A stretch of 64,000 nt of DNA from Arthrobacter sp. FW306-07-I (GCF_021800405.1 NZ_CP084550.1:1054001-1118000); one strand, 5' to 3'; positions 17,206 through 26,557 are shown, counted from the stretch's first letter. The notes: generated by a model from the letters alone, not told the origin. Translations and numbers: made by a program.

Positions 17206-17607
17206 CTATTGCTGGGGCACTACATCGGCGTGCCGGTGGGCCACCTTCCACTGGCCATCCTCGCGCCGGTAGACCTGAGTGGCGCGGAGCGTGAGGTTGG
17301 TGGGCTTGCCGTCCCTGTGGAAGGAGATGCGCTCGATGCCTGCGGTATAGGCCATGTTCCCGGAAACGTCGCACGCCTGAAGCTCCAGCTCCCACGACGA
17401 GCAGTTGGAGAAGCTGTTCTCCAGGAACCTGAAGCTTTGCTCCACTTCGTCCAGCCCGTAGGCGTTGCGCAGTGCCCCGAGGATGCTGACGGGCTCGGTG
17501 TGGGACCAGAGGGCACGGCGCGGATTCGCGTCTCCGTTGTGCAGGGCGACTTCCGCGTCGTGCAGCGTCGTCCTGACCCACTGAAGAAAGTCCTCGCGGT
17601 CACTCAT
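17206..17607 (-). CDS. NTF2-like / DUF4440-type protein
   Basis: A 133-residue protein. FLQWVRTTLHDAEVALHNGDANPRRALWSH resembles the first helices of SnoaL/DUF4440 NTF2-like folds, and the final strands TLRATQVYRREDGQWKVAHRH match the family end (the RRxDGxWKVAHxH pattern). Such cone-shaped folds act as ketosteroid-isomerase-like enzymes or binding domains; no substrate is indicated. ATG 17607 is used; the ribosome site is weak. It converges on the small gene ending at 17153. Confidence 0.8.
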   Translation of the reverse strand: MSDREDFLQWVRTTLHDAEVALHNGDANPRRALWSHTEPVSILGALRNAYGLDEVEQSFRFLENSFSNCSSWELELQACDVSGNMAYTAGIERISFHRDGKPTNLTLRATQVYRREDGQWKVAHRHADVVPQQ

Positions 17608-17821
17608 CGCGTCAAGATACCTGTGCGGTGTGGGCCCGGAAAAGGGCGGAAAGTCCCCTATGAGCGCGCGCTTTCATTTCCAGCAACCCCGCCCCGGTTG
17701 CTAGGTAAAGCGCCGCAGAAAAGAGGGGGGCAATGTGGGGTGCTGTTCCCCTCGACCGGTCCCCAGCCCGGGCCTAATCTGTCCTCGCAAGGATCCGGCG
17801 AGGAGGATGGAGGTGCCCGAA

Positions 17822-18214
17822 ATGGGAGCACCAGAAAACGCCGCACTGGTGCGGCGGGGCTACGAAGCGTTCAGCGCAGGCGACATGGATACGCTCCGGG
17901 ACCTGTTCGTTGAAGACGCCGTCTGGCATGTCGGCGGCACAGGTCCGTTGTCCGGCGATAAGAAGGGCCGGGACGCGATCCTGGCCTACTTCGGCGAACT
18001 TTATGCGCGGTCCAACGGTTCGATGAGGGTCACGGTGGAGGACGTGGCGGCGGGGGACAGATATACGGTTGGCGTCCAGTTCTCACACGCGGAGCGAGAC
18101 GGCAAGACCATGGATATGCGGCAGGTTATCGTGTTCAGCATCGCCGACGGCAAAGTCACGGAGGGCACCGAAATGCAGGAGGAAACAACCCTCGTGTCTG
18201 ATTTCTGGTCTTGA
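17822..18214 (+). CDS. NTF2-like (SnoaL-fold) protein
   Basis: A 130-residue protein with the SnoaL pattern: AALVRRGYEAFSAGDMDTLR, LFVEDAVWHVGG, KGRDAILAYFGELY, and a terminal strand VIVFSIADGKVTEGTEM. ATG 17822 is preferred over ATG 17807 because the AGGAGG is immediately adjacent to the latter, while a GGAGG sits eight bases before 17822. It is followed by an ABM-like gene in the same direction, so the two may be co-transcribed. Enzymatic function is unknown. Confidence 0.82.
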   Translation: MGAPENAALVRRGYEAFSAGDMDTLRDLFVEDAVWHVGGTGPLSGDKKGRDAILAYFGELYARSNGSMRVTVEDVAAGDRYTVGVQFSHAERDGKTMDMRQVIVFSIADGKVTEGTEMQEETTLVSDFWS

Positions 18215-18281
18215 CTGCCCGCAGGCCGGCCAAATCATTTTTCGCGGGAATCGGACAACGATGAAAAAAAGGGGAGCGATC

Positions 18282-18578
18282 ATGGCGGTAGCAATCATCA
18301 TGGAGTTCGATGGTTCAACGCTCGAACAATATGACGAGATCAACAGGAGAATGGGGCTGACCCCGGGAGGGCCTGGTCCGGAGGGATCAATTTCCCACTG
18401 GGCCACAGCAACCGATAACGGCTTCCAGGTCACGGATGTCTGGGAAAGCCGCGAGCAGTTCGATGCCTTCGCCCGCGACACGATGGGGCCGCTGAGCATG
18501 GAACTGGGATTCGCCGCACCACCGAAGATGACCTTCTGCGACGTGCACAACTACTTCACCCGCAACGCCGCGGCCTGA
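18282..18578 (+). CDS. Small dimeric alpha/beta-barrel (ABM-like) protein
   Basis: A 98-residue protein. VAIIMEFDGSTLEQYDEINRR and the later VTDVWESREQFDAFARDTMGP show the strand-helix pattern of antibiotic-biosynthesis-monooxygenase-like ferredoxin folds. ATG 18282 follows AAGGGGAG. An upstream in-frame ATG at 18261 would add seven residues but would consume the ribosome site. It probably shares a transcript with the SnoaL-fold gene. The catalytic role is unproven. Confidence 0.75.
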   Translation: MAVAIIMEFDGSTLEQYDEINRRMGLTPGGPGPEGSISHWATATDNGFQVTDVWESREQFDAFARDTMGPLSMELGFAAPPKMTFCDVHNYFTRNAAA

Positions 18579-18647
18579 AAACCCGTCGGCGCCTCGCCTT
18601 CGTCGGGGCGCTGCAGCCCTCTCGCGCCGGCCTGTTGCCTATGACCT

Positions 18648-19259
18648 TCAGTTGCTGTGGCCCTGGCCGGCGGTGTCCTCGTGCGCCTTGACGACGAACT
18701 GTTCCACCCGCCGGTCCGGCACCAGCCAGATGAGCGCGACGACGGTGAAGGCGGCGACGCCCAGCAACGGCTGAACGAAGGTGAGGGCGATGCCGGTGAG
18801 GTAGATCAGCGGCGAGGCCTTGCCCTTCCAGTCCTTCCCGACCGCCCGCGCGAGGGCGCCGTCCCTACCCTGCACGGCAATGAGCCGCCGTTCCAGGATG
18901 AAGTAGGCGATCGCGGCGCACAGCAGGTTGATCCCGTACAGCAGCACGGGGATCTGCAGGAAGCCGGACTCATCCATCCACCGCGTGGTGAACGGGAACA
19001 GTGACAGCCAGAACAGCAGGTGCAAATTGGCCCAGAGGATGGCGCCGTTCACCCGGCTGGCGAGGTGGATCATGTGGTGGTGGTTGTTCCAGTAGATCCC
19101 CACATACACGAAGCTCAGGAGGTAGGTGAACAGCGTCGGCAGGATGGCGGCGACCCCGGCCCATGTTGGTTCCTCCGGGGTGTGCAGTTCGAGCACCATG
19201 ATGGTGATGATGATGGCCAAAACGCCGTCGCTGAAAGCTTCAAGCCGGTTCTTGTTCAT
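18648..19259 (-). CDS. TMEM175 family potassium channel-like protein
   Basis: A 203-residue protein with six membrane helices in one domain. The first helix carries RLEAFSDGVLAIIITIMVLE, the (R/K)xxxFSDGVxAI signature that lines the pore in TMEM175 (DUF1211) channels. Bacterial members have one such domain per chain and assemble as tetramers conducting K+. The start is the ATG at 19259 (MNKNRLEAF), since the signature follows within five residues; further upstream codons give a non-conserved extension. The last 15 residues are polar. Confidence 0.9.
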   Translation of the reverse strand: MNKNRLEAFSDGVLAIIITIMVLELHTPEEPTWAGVAAILPTLFTYLLSFVYVGIYWNNHHHMIHLASRVNGAILWANLHLLFWLSLFPFTTRWMDESGFLQIPVLLYGINLLCAAIAYFILERRLIAVQGRDGALARAVGKDWKGKASPLIYLTGIALTFVQPLLGVAAFTVVALIWLVPDRRVEQFVVKAHEDTAGQGHSN

Positions 19260-19673
19260 CCGAATATCATGCACGCAAAGCCGAGCTTGCTTAGACCGGA
19301 CTGACCAAGACGCCTGCACAGATTACCGTGCCGGACAGCGCTATAGCGTCGCGGAGGACAGCGCCGTATCCCTGTGGATTGGAGTCCGCGCCGTGCGCTT
19401 GTCCGTGTACGACGAAGCCTCCCAGATGGTAGTGGCCGAAAAAGTCTTGGACCCAATCCCCTGGGCTCCCCCACCGGCGGAAGGCCCTTGCGGCCACTGA
19501 TTAGGAAGAAGCCAATCAAGGAGAAGCCGATCGGCAGTAATTTCGATTGTCTCGAGGGCAGTGGAATCATTTGGCGTCGCGAAGCAGATTCGAGCTGTAA
19601 CCATTTGGTCCTAGGGTGGCAGCCCCTTGTCACAGTGCCCGACAAGACCTTTAGCGGCCCCGCTCAAGATCAT
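19260..19673. other. 414-bp gap without a supported gene
   Basis: Short open frames exist on both strands. The most protein-like is minus 19497-19291, reading WVQDFFGHYHLGGFVVHG, but it lacks a ribosome site and a recognisable family. Base composition drops toward 19500-19620. It may hold promoters for the TMEM175 gene or a degraded gene. Confidence 0.4.
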
Positions 19674-20600
19674 TCAGCGGATACCAGCGCGGCGAAGCCT
19701 TTCAGGTGCTTGGCTGGTGAGTGCCTCCAGTGCAGTGGGTGGCGATTGAAAGAGGCTTTCACCTCTGGCATTGTGCAGCGCCGGCCACAGGCTGGCAGCC
19801 CAGGCGATTTCGCGCTCCTCTGAGGTGAATACTTTGCCTCTCGTGCGTTCATAGCAATCGATGAATTCCTCCGATGCTTCCAGGGACGCAAGCGTCGGGA
19901 CGGCGGTGCTTGTGAATGCCCCTGATGCTGCTCCGACGATAGCTGCAGCCGGTAGTGCCACGAGGCTGTCCCAGTCGTGTACGGCCCAGGGGCTGGCATC
20001 CTTCCATCGAAGATTCTGGCTCTTCCAGTCTCCGTGGCCGACGACCAAAGGAAGAGACGTTGCGGCGAGTCGCTTGGACGCAGCACGGGCAATCGCGTTC
20101 ACGTGCGCAGGTACCCGGTCCTGGTCCATCGCGTCCGCGATCGGGTTTGGCGGCCACAAGCTGCGTGTCGGGGGATTCCAGTACATCCATGGCGGCGGCG
20201 CGCCCAGGCCCCTCGGGGACTCCACTTCGAGGATCGCTGCAAGGTCGGCCAAGAGGGATGCCGAGCGATCAGCGAACCGGACGTCTCCATCCACGTGCAT
20301 CTCACCGCCGGAGCGCCAAGACTCTGCGCTAACGACCATCCCGGGGCCGAGCCGGGCCGCGTCCGTCATGGGACGGGCACAAGGAAACCCCGCATCGGCG
20401 GCGATCGCCTGCAGTTGAAGGCATCTGCTGACTCTTTCCCACCCTTCCGGCCGGACCTTGACCGCGCAGGGGCCTCGCTCATCGGAATCGAAACGGAACA
20501 GTTGCGACATCTGGCCGCCGGCCTCGGAGTCCACCTCTGCGAGCGTGCCAGATCCCAATGCACGCAGGCACCACGCTTCAACCTGCACCGCAGTCACCAT
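19674..20600 (-). CDS. Aminoglycoside phosphotransferase (APH)-family kinase
   Basis: A 308-residue protein kinase-like phosphotransferase. LVVGHGDWKSQNLRW gives the catalytic loop (HGDxxxxN) and AVHDWDSL the metal-binding Asp. An N-terminal lobe contains CAVKVRPEGW with the ATP-binding Lys. It would phosphorylate a small-molecule hydroxyl; whether an antibiotic, sugar or choline is not indicated. ATG 20600 begins MVTAVQVEAWC. It is divergent from the P-loop kinase-like gene at 20755, and the two may share a promoter gap. Confidence 0.82.
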   Translation of the reverse strand: MVTAVQVEAWCLRALGSGTLAEVDSEAGGQMSQLFRFDSDERGPCAVKVRPEGWERVSRCLQLQAIAADAGFPCARPMTDAARLGPGMVVSAESWRSGGEMHVDGDVRFADRSASLLADLAAILEVESPRGLGAPPPWMYWNPPTRSLWPPNPIADAMDQDRVPAHVNAIARAASKRLAATSLPLVVGHGDWKSQNLRWKDASPWAVHDWDSLVALPAAAIVGAASGAFTSTAVPTLASLEASEEFIDCYERTRGKVFTSEEREIAWAASLWPALHNARGESLFQSPPTALEALTSQAPERLRRAGIR

Positions 20601-20754
20601 CAGTTGATCCTACAAACAGCGCCTCGTGGTGTCGCCGGAAGGGCCTCCACCCTCGTAAGCCCATGGCCAAGCGGGCTCTTGAACGCCGGACTGCAGATCC
20701 TCCAAAGAACCCTGGCCAAACGAGTCCACTGTGCTTCCTGAGAGGATCGGGTCT

Positions 20755-21264
20755 ATGGATTCGATCTTCGTGAATGGAACAGTCGGCGTCGGAAAGTCGA
20801 CCCTGGCAGATGCGCTCAGCGCGGCTGAACGCGGTAGCCACGCCGTCATCGATCTCGACTCAATTAGAAAGCTAAGGCCGGCGCCAAGTTCGGATCGGTT
20901 CAACCACGAACTCGAGCTGCTCAATCTCAAAAGCCTCGCGCGAAACTACCGGGCTGCGGGCGCAAAACGGTTCATCATCGCAGGAGTCATAGAGGAAAAA
21001 GCCGAATTACCTCGCTACATCGATGCGCTGGGTTCTGATGGATTGTTTGTCTGCCGTCTCGTAGCTCGTTCCGATGTCCTTCAGTCACGTCTGCACTTCC
21101 GCCATCGGGAGGATCCTGAAGGACTGGTGTGGCATCTGGATCGGGTAGGCACTCTTTCGGACGTTCTTGAGGCTGCAGACATTGATGACCTGGTACTGGA
21201 TTCGTCAGACGTTCCACCTGTTGAGCTTGCGGTGGCTGTTCGGCGAGCTGCCGGTTGGGACTAA
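20755..21264 (+). CDS. P-loop ATPase / small-molecule kinase-like protein
   Basis: A 169-residue protein with a Walker A loop at residues 6-14 (NGTVGVGKSTLADAL). An early acidic VIDLDSIRKL and LVARSDVLQSRLHFR form a possible lid. This fits the nucleoside-kinase-like P-loop group often annotated as AAA family ATPase. ATG 20755 has AGAGGA upstream; a GTG at 20731 would add eight residues. The substrate is unknown. Confidence 0.8.
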   Translation: MDSIFVNGTVGVGKSTLADALSAAERGSHAVIDLDSIRKLRPAPSSDRFNHELELLNLKSLARNYRAAGAKRFIIAGVIEEKAELPRYIDALGSDGLFVCRLVARSDVLQSRLHFRHREDPEGLVWHLDRVGTLSDVLEAADIDDLVLDSSDVPPVELAVAVRRAAGWD

Positions 21265-21300
21265 ACCCACTGGCGCAGGATTCAGCGGGAGGTTGTGCCG

Positions 21301-23940
21301 TCAGCTTTTGACAACGGTGACCGTCCCCGCGTCGCCGTCGACGGTCACCTTGGGGCCGTCGGCCAGCCGCTGCGTGGCCACGCCCGTTCCCAGGACGGCG
21401 GGGATGCCGTACTCGCGGGCCACGATGGAACTGTGGCTCAGCGGACCGCCCACATCGGTCACCACGCCGGAGGCCATGGCGAACAACGGTGTCCACGCGG
21501 GAGTGGTCATGCGGGCCACCAGCACCTCGCCGGGCCGCATCCGGCCGAAGTCCTCCGGACCCCTCAGGACCCGGGCGGGCGCCGTCACCCTGCCGGAACT
21601 CGCGCCGGTCCCCTTGATCGCGTCGCCGGACTGCTGCTGGGGGCCTCCCGGCATCATCGAGCCGAATGCCTTCTCCATCCACGCCTTCTGCGGGAGCATC
21701 TGCGGGGCGGAAGCCTTCGCCTGGCCCCGCCACAGCATCCGGCGTTCCTCGACGGCGGCGGCACGGACGGGACGGGATGCTCCGGCAAGGGCCACGCCGG
21801 CCTCCGCCTCCGCCAGCCCGAACTCCACCGCGCTCTGCAGCTCCGGGAACCGCAGCCAGAACACGTCGTCCGCGGCAGCGATCACACCGGAGGCCACCAG
21901 CCGGCGGCCCAGCTCCAGCAGCATCCGGCGCAGCAGCGGCCAGGCCAGCCCGACGTCGGCCAGCGCGTCCTCGCGGGCCGGCGCCGTCTCCTGCGCCCAC
22001 TTCAGCAGACGGAAGAACGCCGCGCGCCGCCGCGGCCCCAGCCTGCCGGCCACCTCCCGGGTCAGTGCCTCCCGGCGCTCGGTCAGCAGCCGCTGCCGCT
22101 CATGCGGGTCGGTGCCCTGCCCGCGGAGGTAGAACTTCACCGTTTCCAGCTGCGCCGTGGGGTGGTCCGCCGGCACCGGGCTGGCGAAATCCAGGTTGTA
22201 GACCGCGTGCCCATACAGGGCCAGATGTTCCTGGAAGGTGAACCGCCATTCCTGCCAGATGGCATCGTCCACGCCGGCCGGTGCCGAACCGGTGCGCAGG
22301 CACTCGGCGAGTTCCGCCGTCGTACTTTCCAGCAGAGCCTTCACCAGCGCGGGATCGCTCCGCGCCCACCCCGCAAGGTCGTACAGCGACTTTTCCGCCC
22401 GGATTGGCTCGCTGTCGAAGCCGAGCAGGAACTCCTGGGCCGGCGGATCGCCCTCCCGCCGGACTGTCCTGTAGAAGCCCCGGAAGGCGAGTTCGCTCAT
22501 GTCGGCCATCGGAATGACGGACTGGACGGCCGTGTAGTACACGGTGCCGGCATCCAGGAGTGCCTGCACGCCAGCCAGCAGCTGCGCGCCGGGAAGCCCG
22601 GCCGGCGGTTTCGCGGACCAGTCCTTGATGATCCGTTCGTAGCGCGGATGTGAATAGCCGCGCCAGCCGTTGATGCCCATGTGCGCGTCTCCGCCGAACA
22701 GCGCGCGCATCGCAGGGACGGTGCGGGCCGTCATCCGCAGCATGGGCCAGGTGCGGTAGTAGTAATAGGCGTAGCCGTTGACGGTGGGGAAGCGGACGTC
22801 GCCCTCGCGCAGGGAGTGCTGGCCCAGCGCGTCGTTCATCAGGGCCGAGATGGAGCGGGACACCGAGCCGTCGATGAGGTCGGCGAAGAGCGGGGAGAGC
22901 GGTTCCGGCAGCTGCTCCACGATGCTCGCCCGGAAGTAGAGGCCCTTCGGGTAGGGGACGGGCCATTCCGTGGGGACGTCCGCGGCGGGTTCTGGCAGCG
23001 CGGTGATGGGCCGCGACTGGAGCAGGAAGAACTGGCCGTCGGCCCGCGCCCATTCGATGTCCTGCGGCGCGCCAAAGTGGTCAGTGATCCTTTTCCCGTA
23101 GCCGGCAAGCTCGGCCGCCGCGGCATCGTCCAGGACAGGGGCACGACGGCGGGCTTCCGCCACCTTTTGCTCGGACGTTCCGTCTGCGGTGGGGACGGTC
23201 ATGAGTTCCTTGTCTGCCGTCTGCCGGGAGAGGACTGTGCCGGTGGTGGTGTCCACGGTCAGGTCATCGGTGGTGACGGCCCCGCTGACCACGGCCTCGC
23301 CCAGGCCCCACGCGGCGCTGATGACCGTCTGGTCGCGCCGGCCGTTCGAGGGATTGGCGGTGAACATCACCCCGGCTGCCTCGGCCTCCACCATTTGCTG
23401 GACGACGACGGCGAGACGCACCTGGTCCGGCAGCACGCCTTCGCGGGCACGGTAGGACATGGCGCGCGCCGTCCAGAGCGACGCCCAGCAGTTGATGGCG
23501 GCTGTGCTCAGCGCTTCGAGACCCCGGACGTTCAGGTAGGTTTCCTGCTGGCCGGCGAAGCTGGCGGAGGCGAGGTCCTCGGCGGTGGCGGAGGAGCGGA
23601 CGGACACAGGTGTGTCACCACCGCCGAGGAACTGGTAGGCGTCCTTCAGTTCGGCTTCGATGGCCGAGGGCATGGCGCCTTTCGTGAACAGGGTCCGGAT
23701 CAGCGCGGAGGCGTGCTCATAGTCCTCCGGCGCTGCATCGGACGGGAGGGCCGCCAGTTCCTGGATGGCCTGCCCCAGGTTGTTCTCGCTGACGAACGCC
23801 GAGTAGGCGTCGGTGGTGAGGACGAACCCTGGCAGGACGGGAAGCCCGGCCTGGATGAGGCCGCCCAGGCCCACCGCCTTGCCGCCTGCGGCGGCGATGT
23901 CGCTCCGCTGCACGTCGCCCAGGCCTTTGATGAACGTCAT
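21301..23940 (-). CDS. PEP-utilising enzyme with rifampin-phosphotransferase-like architecture
   Basis: An 879-residue protein. Residues 1-320 are an ATP-grasp PEP synthase-like domain (AAGGKAVGLGGLIQAGLPV; VSVRSSATAEDLASASFAGQ; EWARADGQFFLLQSRPI). The middle 330-760 is a large helical region, and the C-terminus is the swivelling phospho-His domain (GGPLSHSSIVAREYG). The final TIM barrel of true PEP synthase is absent. Length and domain order match rifampin phosphotransferase (ATP, RIF-binding, His domains), which inactivates rifamycins by ATP-dependent phosphorylation. Related enzymes with other substrates have the same layout, so resistance is a prediction only. ATG 23940 follows GGAGG. Confidence 0.8.
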   Translation of the reverse strand: MTFIKGLGDVQRSDIAAAGGKAVGLGGLIQAGLPVLPGFVLTTDAYSAFVSENNLGQAIQELAALPSDAAPEDYEHASALIRTLFTKGAMPSAIEAELKDAYQFLGGGDTPVSVRSSATAEDLASASFAGQQETYLNVRGLEALSTAAINCWASLWTARAMSYRAREGVLPDQVRLAVVVQQMVEAEAAGVMFTANPSNGRRDQTVISAAWGLGEAVVSGAVTTDDLTVDTTTGTVLSRQTADKELMTVPTADGTSEQKVAEARRRAPVLDDAAAAELAGYGKRITDHFGAPQDIEWARADGQFFLLQSRPITALPEPAADVPTEWPVPYPKGLYFRASIVEQLPEPLSPLFADLIDGSVSRSISALMNDALGQHSLREGDVRFPTVNGYAYYYYRTWPMLRMTARTVPAMRALFGGDAHMGINGWRGYSHPRYERIIKDWSAKPPAGLPGAQLLAGVQALLDAGTVYYTAVQSVIPMADMSELAFRGFYRTVRREGDPPAQEFLLGFDSEPIRAEKSLYDLAGWARSDPALVKALLESTTAELAECLRTGSAPAGVDDAIWQEWRFTFQEHLALYGHAVYNLDFASPVPADHPTAQLETVKFYLRGQGTDPHERQRLLTERREALTREVAGRLGPRRRAAFFRLLKWAQETAPAREDALADVGLAWPLLRRMLLELGRRLVASGVIAAADDVFWLRFPELQSAVEFGLAEAEAGVALAGASRPVRAAAVEERRMLWRGQAKASAPQMLPQKAWMEKAFGSMMPGGPQQQSGDAIKGTGASSGRVTAPARVLRGPEDFGRMRPGEVLVARMTTPAWTPLFAMASGVVTDVGGPLSHSSIVAREYGIPAVLGTGVATQRLADGPKVTVDGDAGTVTVVKS

Positions 23941-24100
23941 GGCTTCGCCTCCCTGCTGCCGGCTATCCAGCATCCGGGGTGAACGGGATGTGCAATATTG
24001 TGGCACTGAGCGGAATGCAGGGCTACGGCGGGCATGCCATTTCCTGAATTCGCAGGAGGTGCCGTGAGTACCGGCCAGTCCGGCCGGGTGATCCTTTAGT

Positions 24101-24115
24101 AAAGTCGAGTACTTT
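24101..24115. promoter_or_regulatory. Dyad in the divergent gap before 24157
   Basis: AAAGT-CGAGT-ACTTT lies in the gap between the PEP-utilising enzyme gene and the membrane gene. It is a possible operator; the binding protein is unknown. Confidence 0.25.
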
Positions 24116-24156
24116 TCCCCCTGTACCGAGTGGGACGAATCGGACATACTCCTCCC

Positions 24157-24879
24157 ATGACTTCGTCAGTGCAAATTCCTGCGCCTCCAAGGACAGGGCG
24201 ATTTTTCCCCCGGTCATCGTTGGCGCGCTGGGCCGTTGCGTCCCTCGTTCTGTTTTGGCTCCTACTTGACCTGACCCCGCTCTTCCGGTCCGAGGCAGAC
24301 GGGCGATTCGCCGATCTTGACAAAGTGACCGGACCGATTGCCTCGGTCAGTCTCACTGCCGCCATAGTCCTCGGATCGTTGGCTGCTATACGTTCCAGGA
24401 AACAGTTGCTTGAAGACGCGCTTGCCACAGGCTTGGGGCGCGTTGCTTTTGCGCTGGCTTTCACTGCCGTCCTGGTGACGGCGACAGGACCGGCTGTGGA
24501 GAATTTCACCCTGTTTCTCCTCGGCGGGGCCACGGCGGTCGCGTCCGCCTTGGCCGGTTCGTTGGCCGTCTCGCAGGTCCTGGAGCAGCGGATGAAGGTC
24601 ATGCCGACGACGGCGTCGGGCATCTGGTTGCTTTGCCTGTCAGTGGCTGCCTTTGCTTCGCTGGGTCTTTCGTTGTTCCTGCCGGTTGCCGTGGACCCGG
24701 TGCTTATCCGGACGGTGACGGACTTGACCCTTGTCCTGTGGGCTCCGGCCGCCGCCTCGGGCCTCGTTGCCGTCCTGTACTACCGCGAGCGCTCGGTCCT
24801 GGTCCTCACGGTGACCGCACTGATGACAACCGGGGCGTTCTATTGGCTCCTCGCCGAATTCGTCTTCGAAGGACACTAG
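24157..24879 (+). CDS. Integral membrane protein of unknown function (240 aa)
   Basis: About six hydrophobic helices (WAVASLVLFWLLLDL, SVSLTAAIVLGSLAAI, FALAFTAVLVTATGP, TASGIWLLCLSVAAF, LVLWAPAAASGLVAVLYY, LVLTVTALMTTGAFYWLL). No family motif is recognised. ATG 24157 opens MTSSVQIP, although a GTG at 24130 is also in frame; no strong ribosome site separates them. A second small membrane protein follows nine bases after its stop, so the two are likely co-transcribed and may work together. Confidence 0.7.
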   Translation: MTSSVQIPAPPRTGRFFPRSSLARWAVASLVLFWLLLDLTPLFRSEADGRFADLDKVTGPIASVSLTAAIVLGSLAAIRSRKQLLEDALATGLGRVAFALAFTAVLVTATGPAVENFTLFLLGGATAVASALAGSLAVSQVLEQRMKVMPTTASGIWLLCLSVAAFASLGLSLFLPVAVDPVLIRTVTDLTLVLWAPAAASGLVAVLYYRERSVLVLTVTALMTTGAFYWLLAEFVFEGH

Positions 24880-24887
24880 GAACTGAC

Positions 24888-25187
24888 ATGGCAACTGCGA
24901 TCAAACCGCACACAGGGATAGGACGCTGGGCTGTTCTGTTCGGCGGTCTCCTTCTCGTCGAACTCCTGGCCGCCACAGCAATCGGTATGGCCTATGAGCC
25001 CGGGCGGGGGATTGCTGACTTCGTGCTTCCCTACGGCCACGCATGGGGAGCCACAGCGGCTGTGGCGATGGTACTGGGCCTGATCGGGCTGCTTCACTAC
25101 GCCGAACGGTCCGTCACGAATATCGTCGCAATGATTCTGGGATTCCTTGTTCTCGCCATGATCCTGCTGCCGCCAACGTATTACTGA
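24888..25187 (+). CDS. Small membrane protein (99 aa)
   Basis: Three predicted helices (WAVLFGGLLLVELLAATAIG, WGATAAVAMVLGLIGLLHY, IVAMILGFLVLAMILL). The start ATG 24888 follows TAGGAACTGAC, with AGGA as ribosome site. It is immediately downstream of the 240-residue membrane protein and probably part of its operon. The family is not recognised. Its end overlaps the convergent 97-residue gene by 7 bp. Confidence 0.68.
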   Translation: MATAIKPHTGIGRWAVLFGGLLLVELLAATAIGMAYEPGRGIADFVLPYGHAWGATAAVAMVLGLIGLLHYAERSVTNIVAMILGFLVLAMILLPPTYY

Positions 25188-25474
25188 TCGCTGGATGGTC
25201 CGATGGCCGGATCCTGAGTATCTTCCGGCTGGAACAGCGTGCCCAGTTCCGTCCCCACCGCCCGGGCCTGGGATAAGTGGAGGCTTACATCGCTGCTGCC
25301 GGTCACCTTCGCGGCGGCCTCCCTCAAATCACTCTGCAGCCTGAGTATTTCTGCGTGCAGATCGGAGCTGCTCCGGATCCAGGTGCAGTCCCTGGATGCC
25401 ACCCGGCTCAGCCCGCCGAGGATTTGGGCAGCCCTGTCCAGCTTTTGTGCCAATTCCACTGTCAGCTCGATCAT
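25181..25474 (-). CDS. Small helical hypothetical protein (97 aa)
   Basis: MIELTVELAQKLDRAAQILG and HAEILRLQSDLREAAAKVTG are amphipathic helices consistent with a cytosolic helical or coiled-coil protein. An AGGA sits about eight bases before ATG 25474. No family is recognised. The overlap with the convergent membrane gene is short, as is common for genuine neighbours. Confidence is moderate because the gene is small. Confidence 0.5.
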   Translation of the reverse strand: MIELTVELAQKLDRAAQILGGLSRVASRDCTWIRSSSDLHAEILRLQSDLREAAAKVTGSSDVSLHLSQARAVGTELGTLFQPEDTQDPAIGPSSDQ

Positions 25475-25666
25475 TGGTGGTCCTATGGCTTCACCAGGCT
25501 GCCGCAGCCACTATTTTCCCTGAATGCGTTGTCACACACCAGAATGTCCTCCCCCTCGACGAGTCCGAATTAACGAGGATAGTGGGAAATCGGAAACTTT
25601 TTAGCCCAATAAGGGAAATGATTTCGTGCCGCTTTCAGCACCAAGAAACAGGCGATGTTTGGCCGG

Positions 25667-26362
25667 TCAGGACTTCGCGGCCCCGGTGTCTGCGGCCTGC
25701 ACTGGCCGTGGCTGCTTCCACAGCACCACCGCCAGGACGGCAGCCCACAGCAGGAACGCCCCGATGCTGATCCGTTCGCTGATCCCCAGCACCATGTTGG
25801 GTCCCGGGGCTGCCATGAACGCGATGATGCCGGCGGCCGCGGCGGCCACCAACGAGACGATGGAGTAGATCCGCATCCAGCCGTGGAAACCTGCGGCGAC
25901 GAAGCACATGGCCGCGACCATGAGGGCGGGCTGGATGTTGGTGACAATGATGTGCGGGGGAATCGAGGACTCGTCGCCGAGCCGCAGCGGGAAGACCGCT
26001 CCCATGATGTTCCACAGCCCGTACGCGGTGAGCAGCCCGGCGCCGATCCGCAGTGCGCGGTTGCCGCGGACGGAGATCCAGGCGCCGGTCCCGAAGGCCG
26101 TGAACAGGACTGTGTAGAGCCAGGTGAACGGGGCAGTGACGCTGTAACCAGGGGAGCCGACGGCGAACAGTTCACTCACCATCTGTTCGGTGCGGCGGTA
26201 GCCGGCCCACTGGGACGCCGCGATGCCGTCGGTGAACACCACGTAGAGCAGCGATGACAGCGGCCCGGCGGCGAGGAGGCTGATGCGCAGGACGTCACTT
26301 CGGTGGCCTTCGAACGGCACGGCCCGCCTGCGTCCGGGGAGCCGCCCTCCTGCAACTGACAT
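25667..26362 (-). CDS. DUF998 domain-containing membrane protein
   Basis: A 231-residue protein with about seven helices. The pattern RISLLAAGPLSSLLYVVF, QMVSELFAVGSPGY and the later MAAMCFVAAGFHGWMRIYS fits DUF998, a widespread actinobacterial membrane family of unknown function. ATG 26362 (MSVAGGRLPG) has AAGGA nine bases upstream; an alternative start 30 bases earlier adds non-conserved residues. The leader upstream carries a GAAA-tetraloop hairpin (26417-26430). Confidence 0.82.
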   Translation of the reverse strand: MSVAGGRLPGRRRAVPFEGHRSDVLRISLLAAGPLSSLLYVVFTDGIAASQWAGYRRTEQMVSELFAVGSPGYSVTAPFTWLYTVLFTAFGTGAWISVRGNRALRIGAGLLTAYGLWNIMGAVFPLRLGDESSIPPHIIVTNIQPALMVAAMCFVAAGFHGWMRIYSIVSLVAAAAAGIIAFMAAPGPNMVLGISERISIGAFLLWAAVLAVVLWKQPRPVQAADTGAAKS

Positions 26363-26526
26363 GATTCGAATGTCCTTCGAGCCCGCGCTCAAGCAAGCGG
26401 GTCAGCGCCGGTCACGCGGGCGAAAGCCCGACGCCTGACTGTTCCAGCGTCATCCCGGCCCTCCCGGATCGCTAGGGCCGAACGGCCTTGGCCCCATCGC
26501 GCGGCAGCGAGGGGGCAGGAATAGGG

Positions 26527-26557
26527 GAAGCCCCACCAGCAGTGCTGAAGGGGCTTC
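26527..26557 (+). terminator. Terminator-like hairpin
   Basis: GAAGCCCC (26527-26534) pairs with GGGGCTTC (26550-26557) around a loop that itself contains CAGCA/GTGCTG pairing. A T-rich run (GACTGTTTGATT) follows on the plus strand, though no plus-strand gene directly precedes it. Confidence 0.5.
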
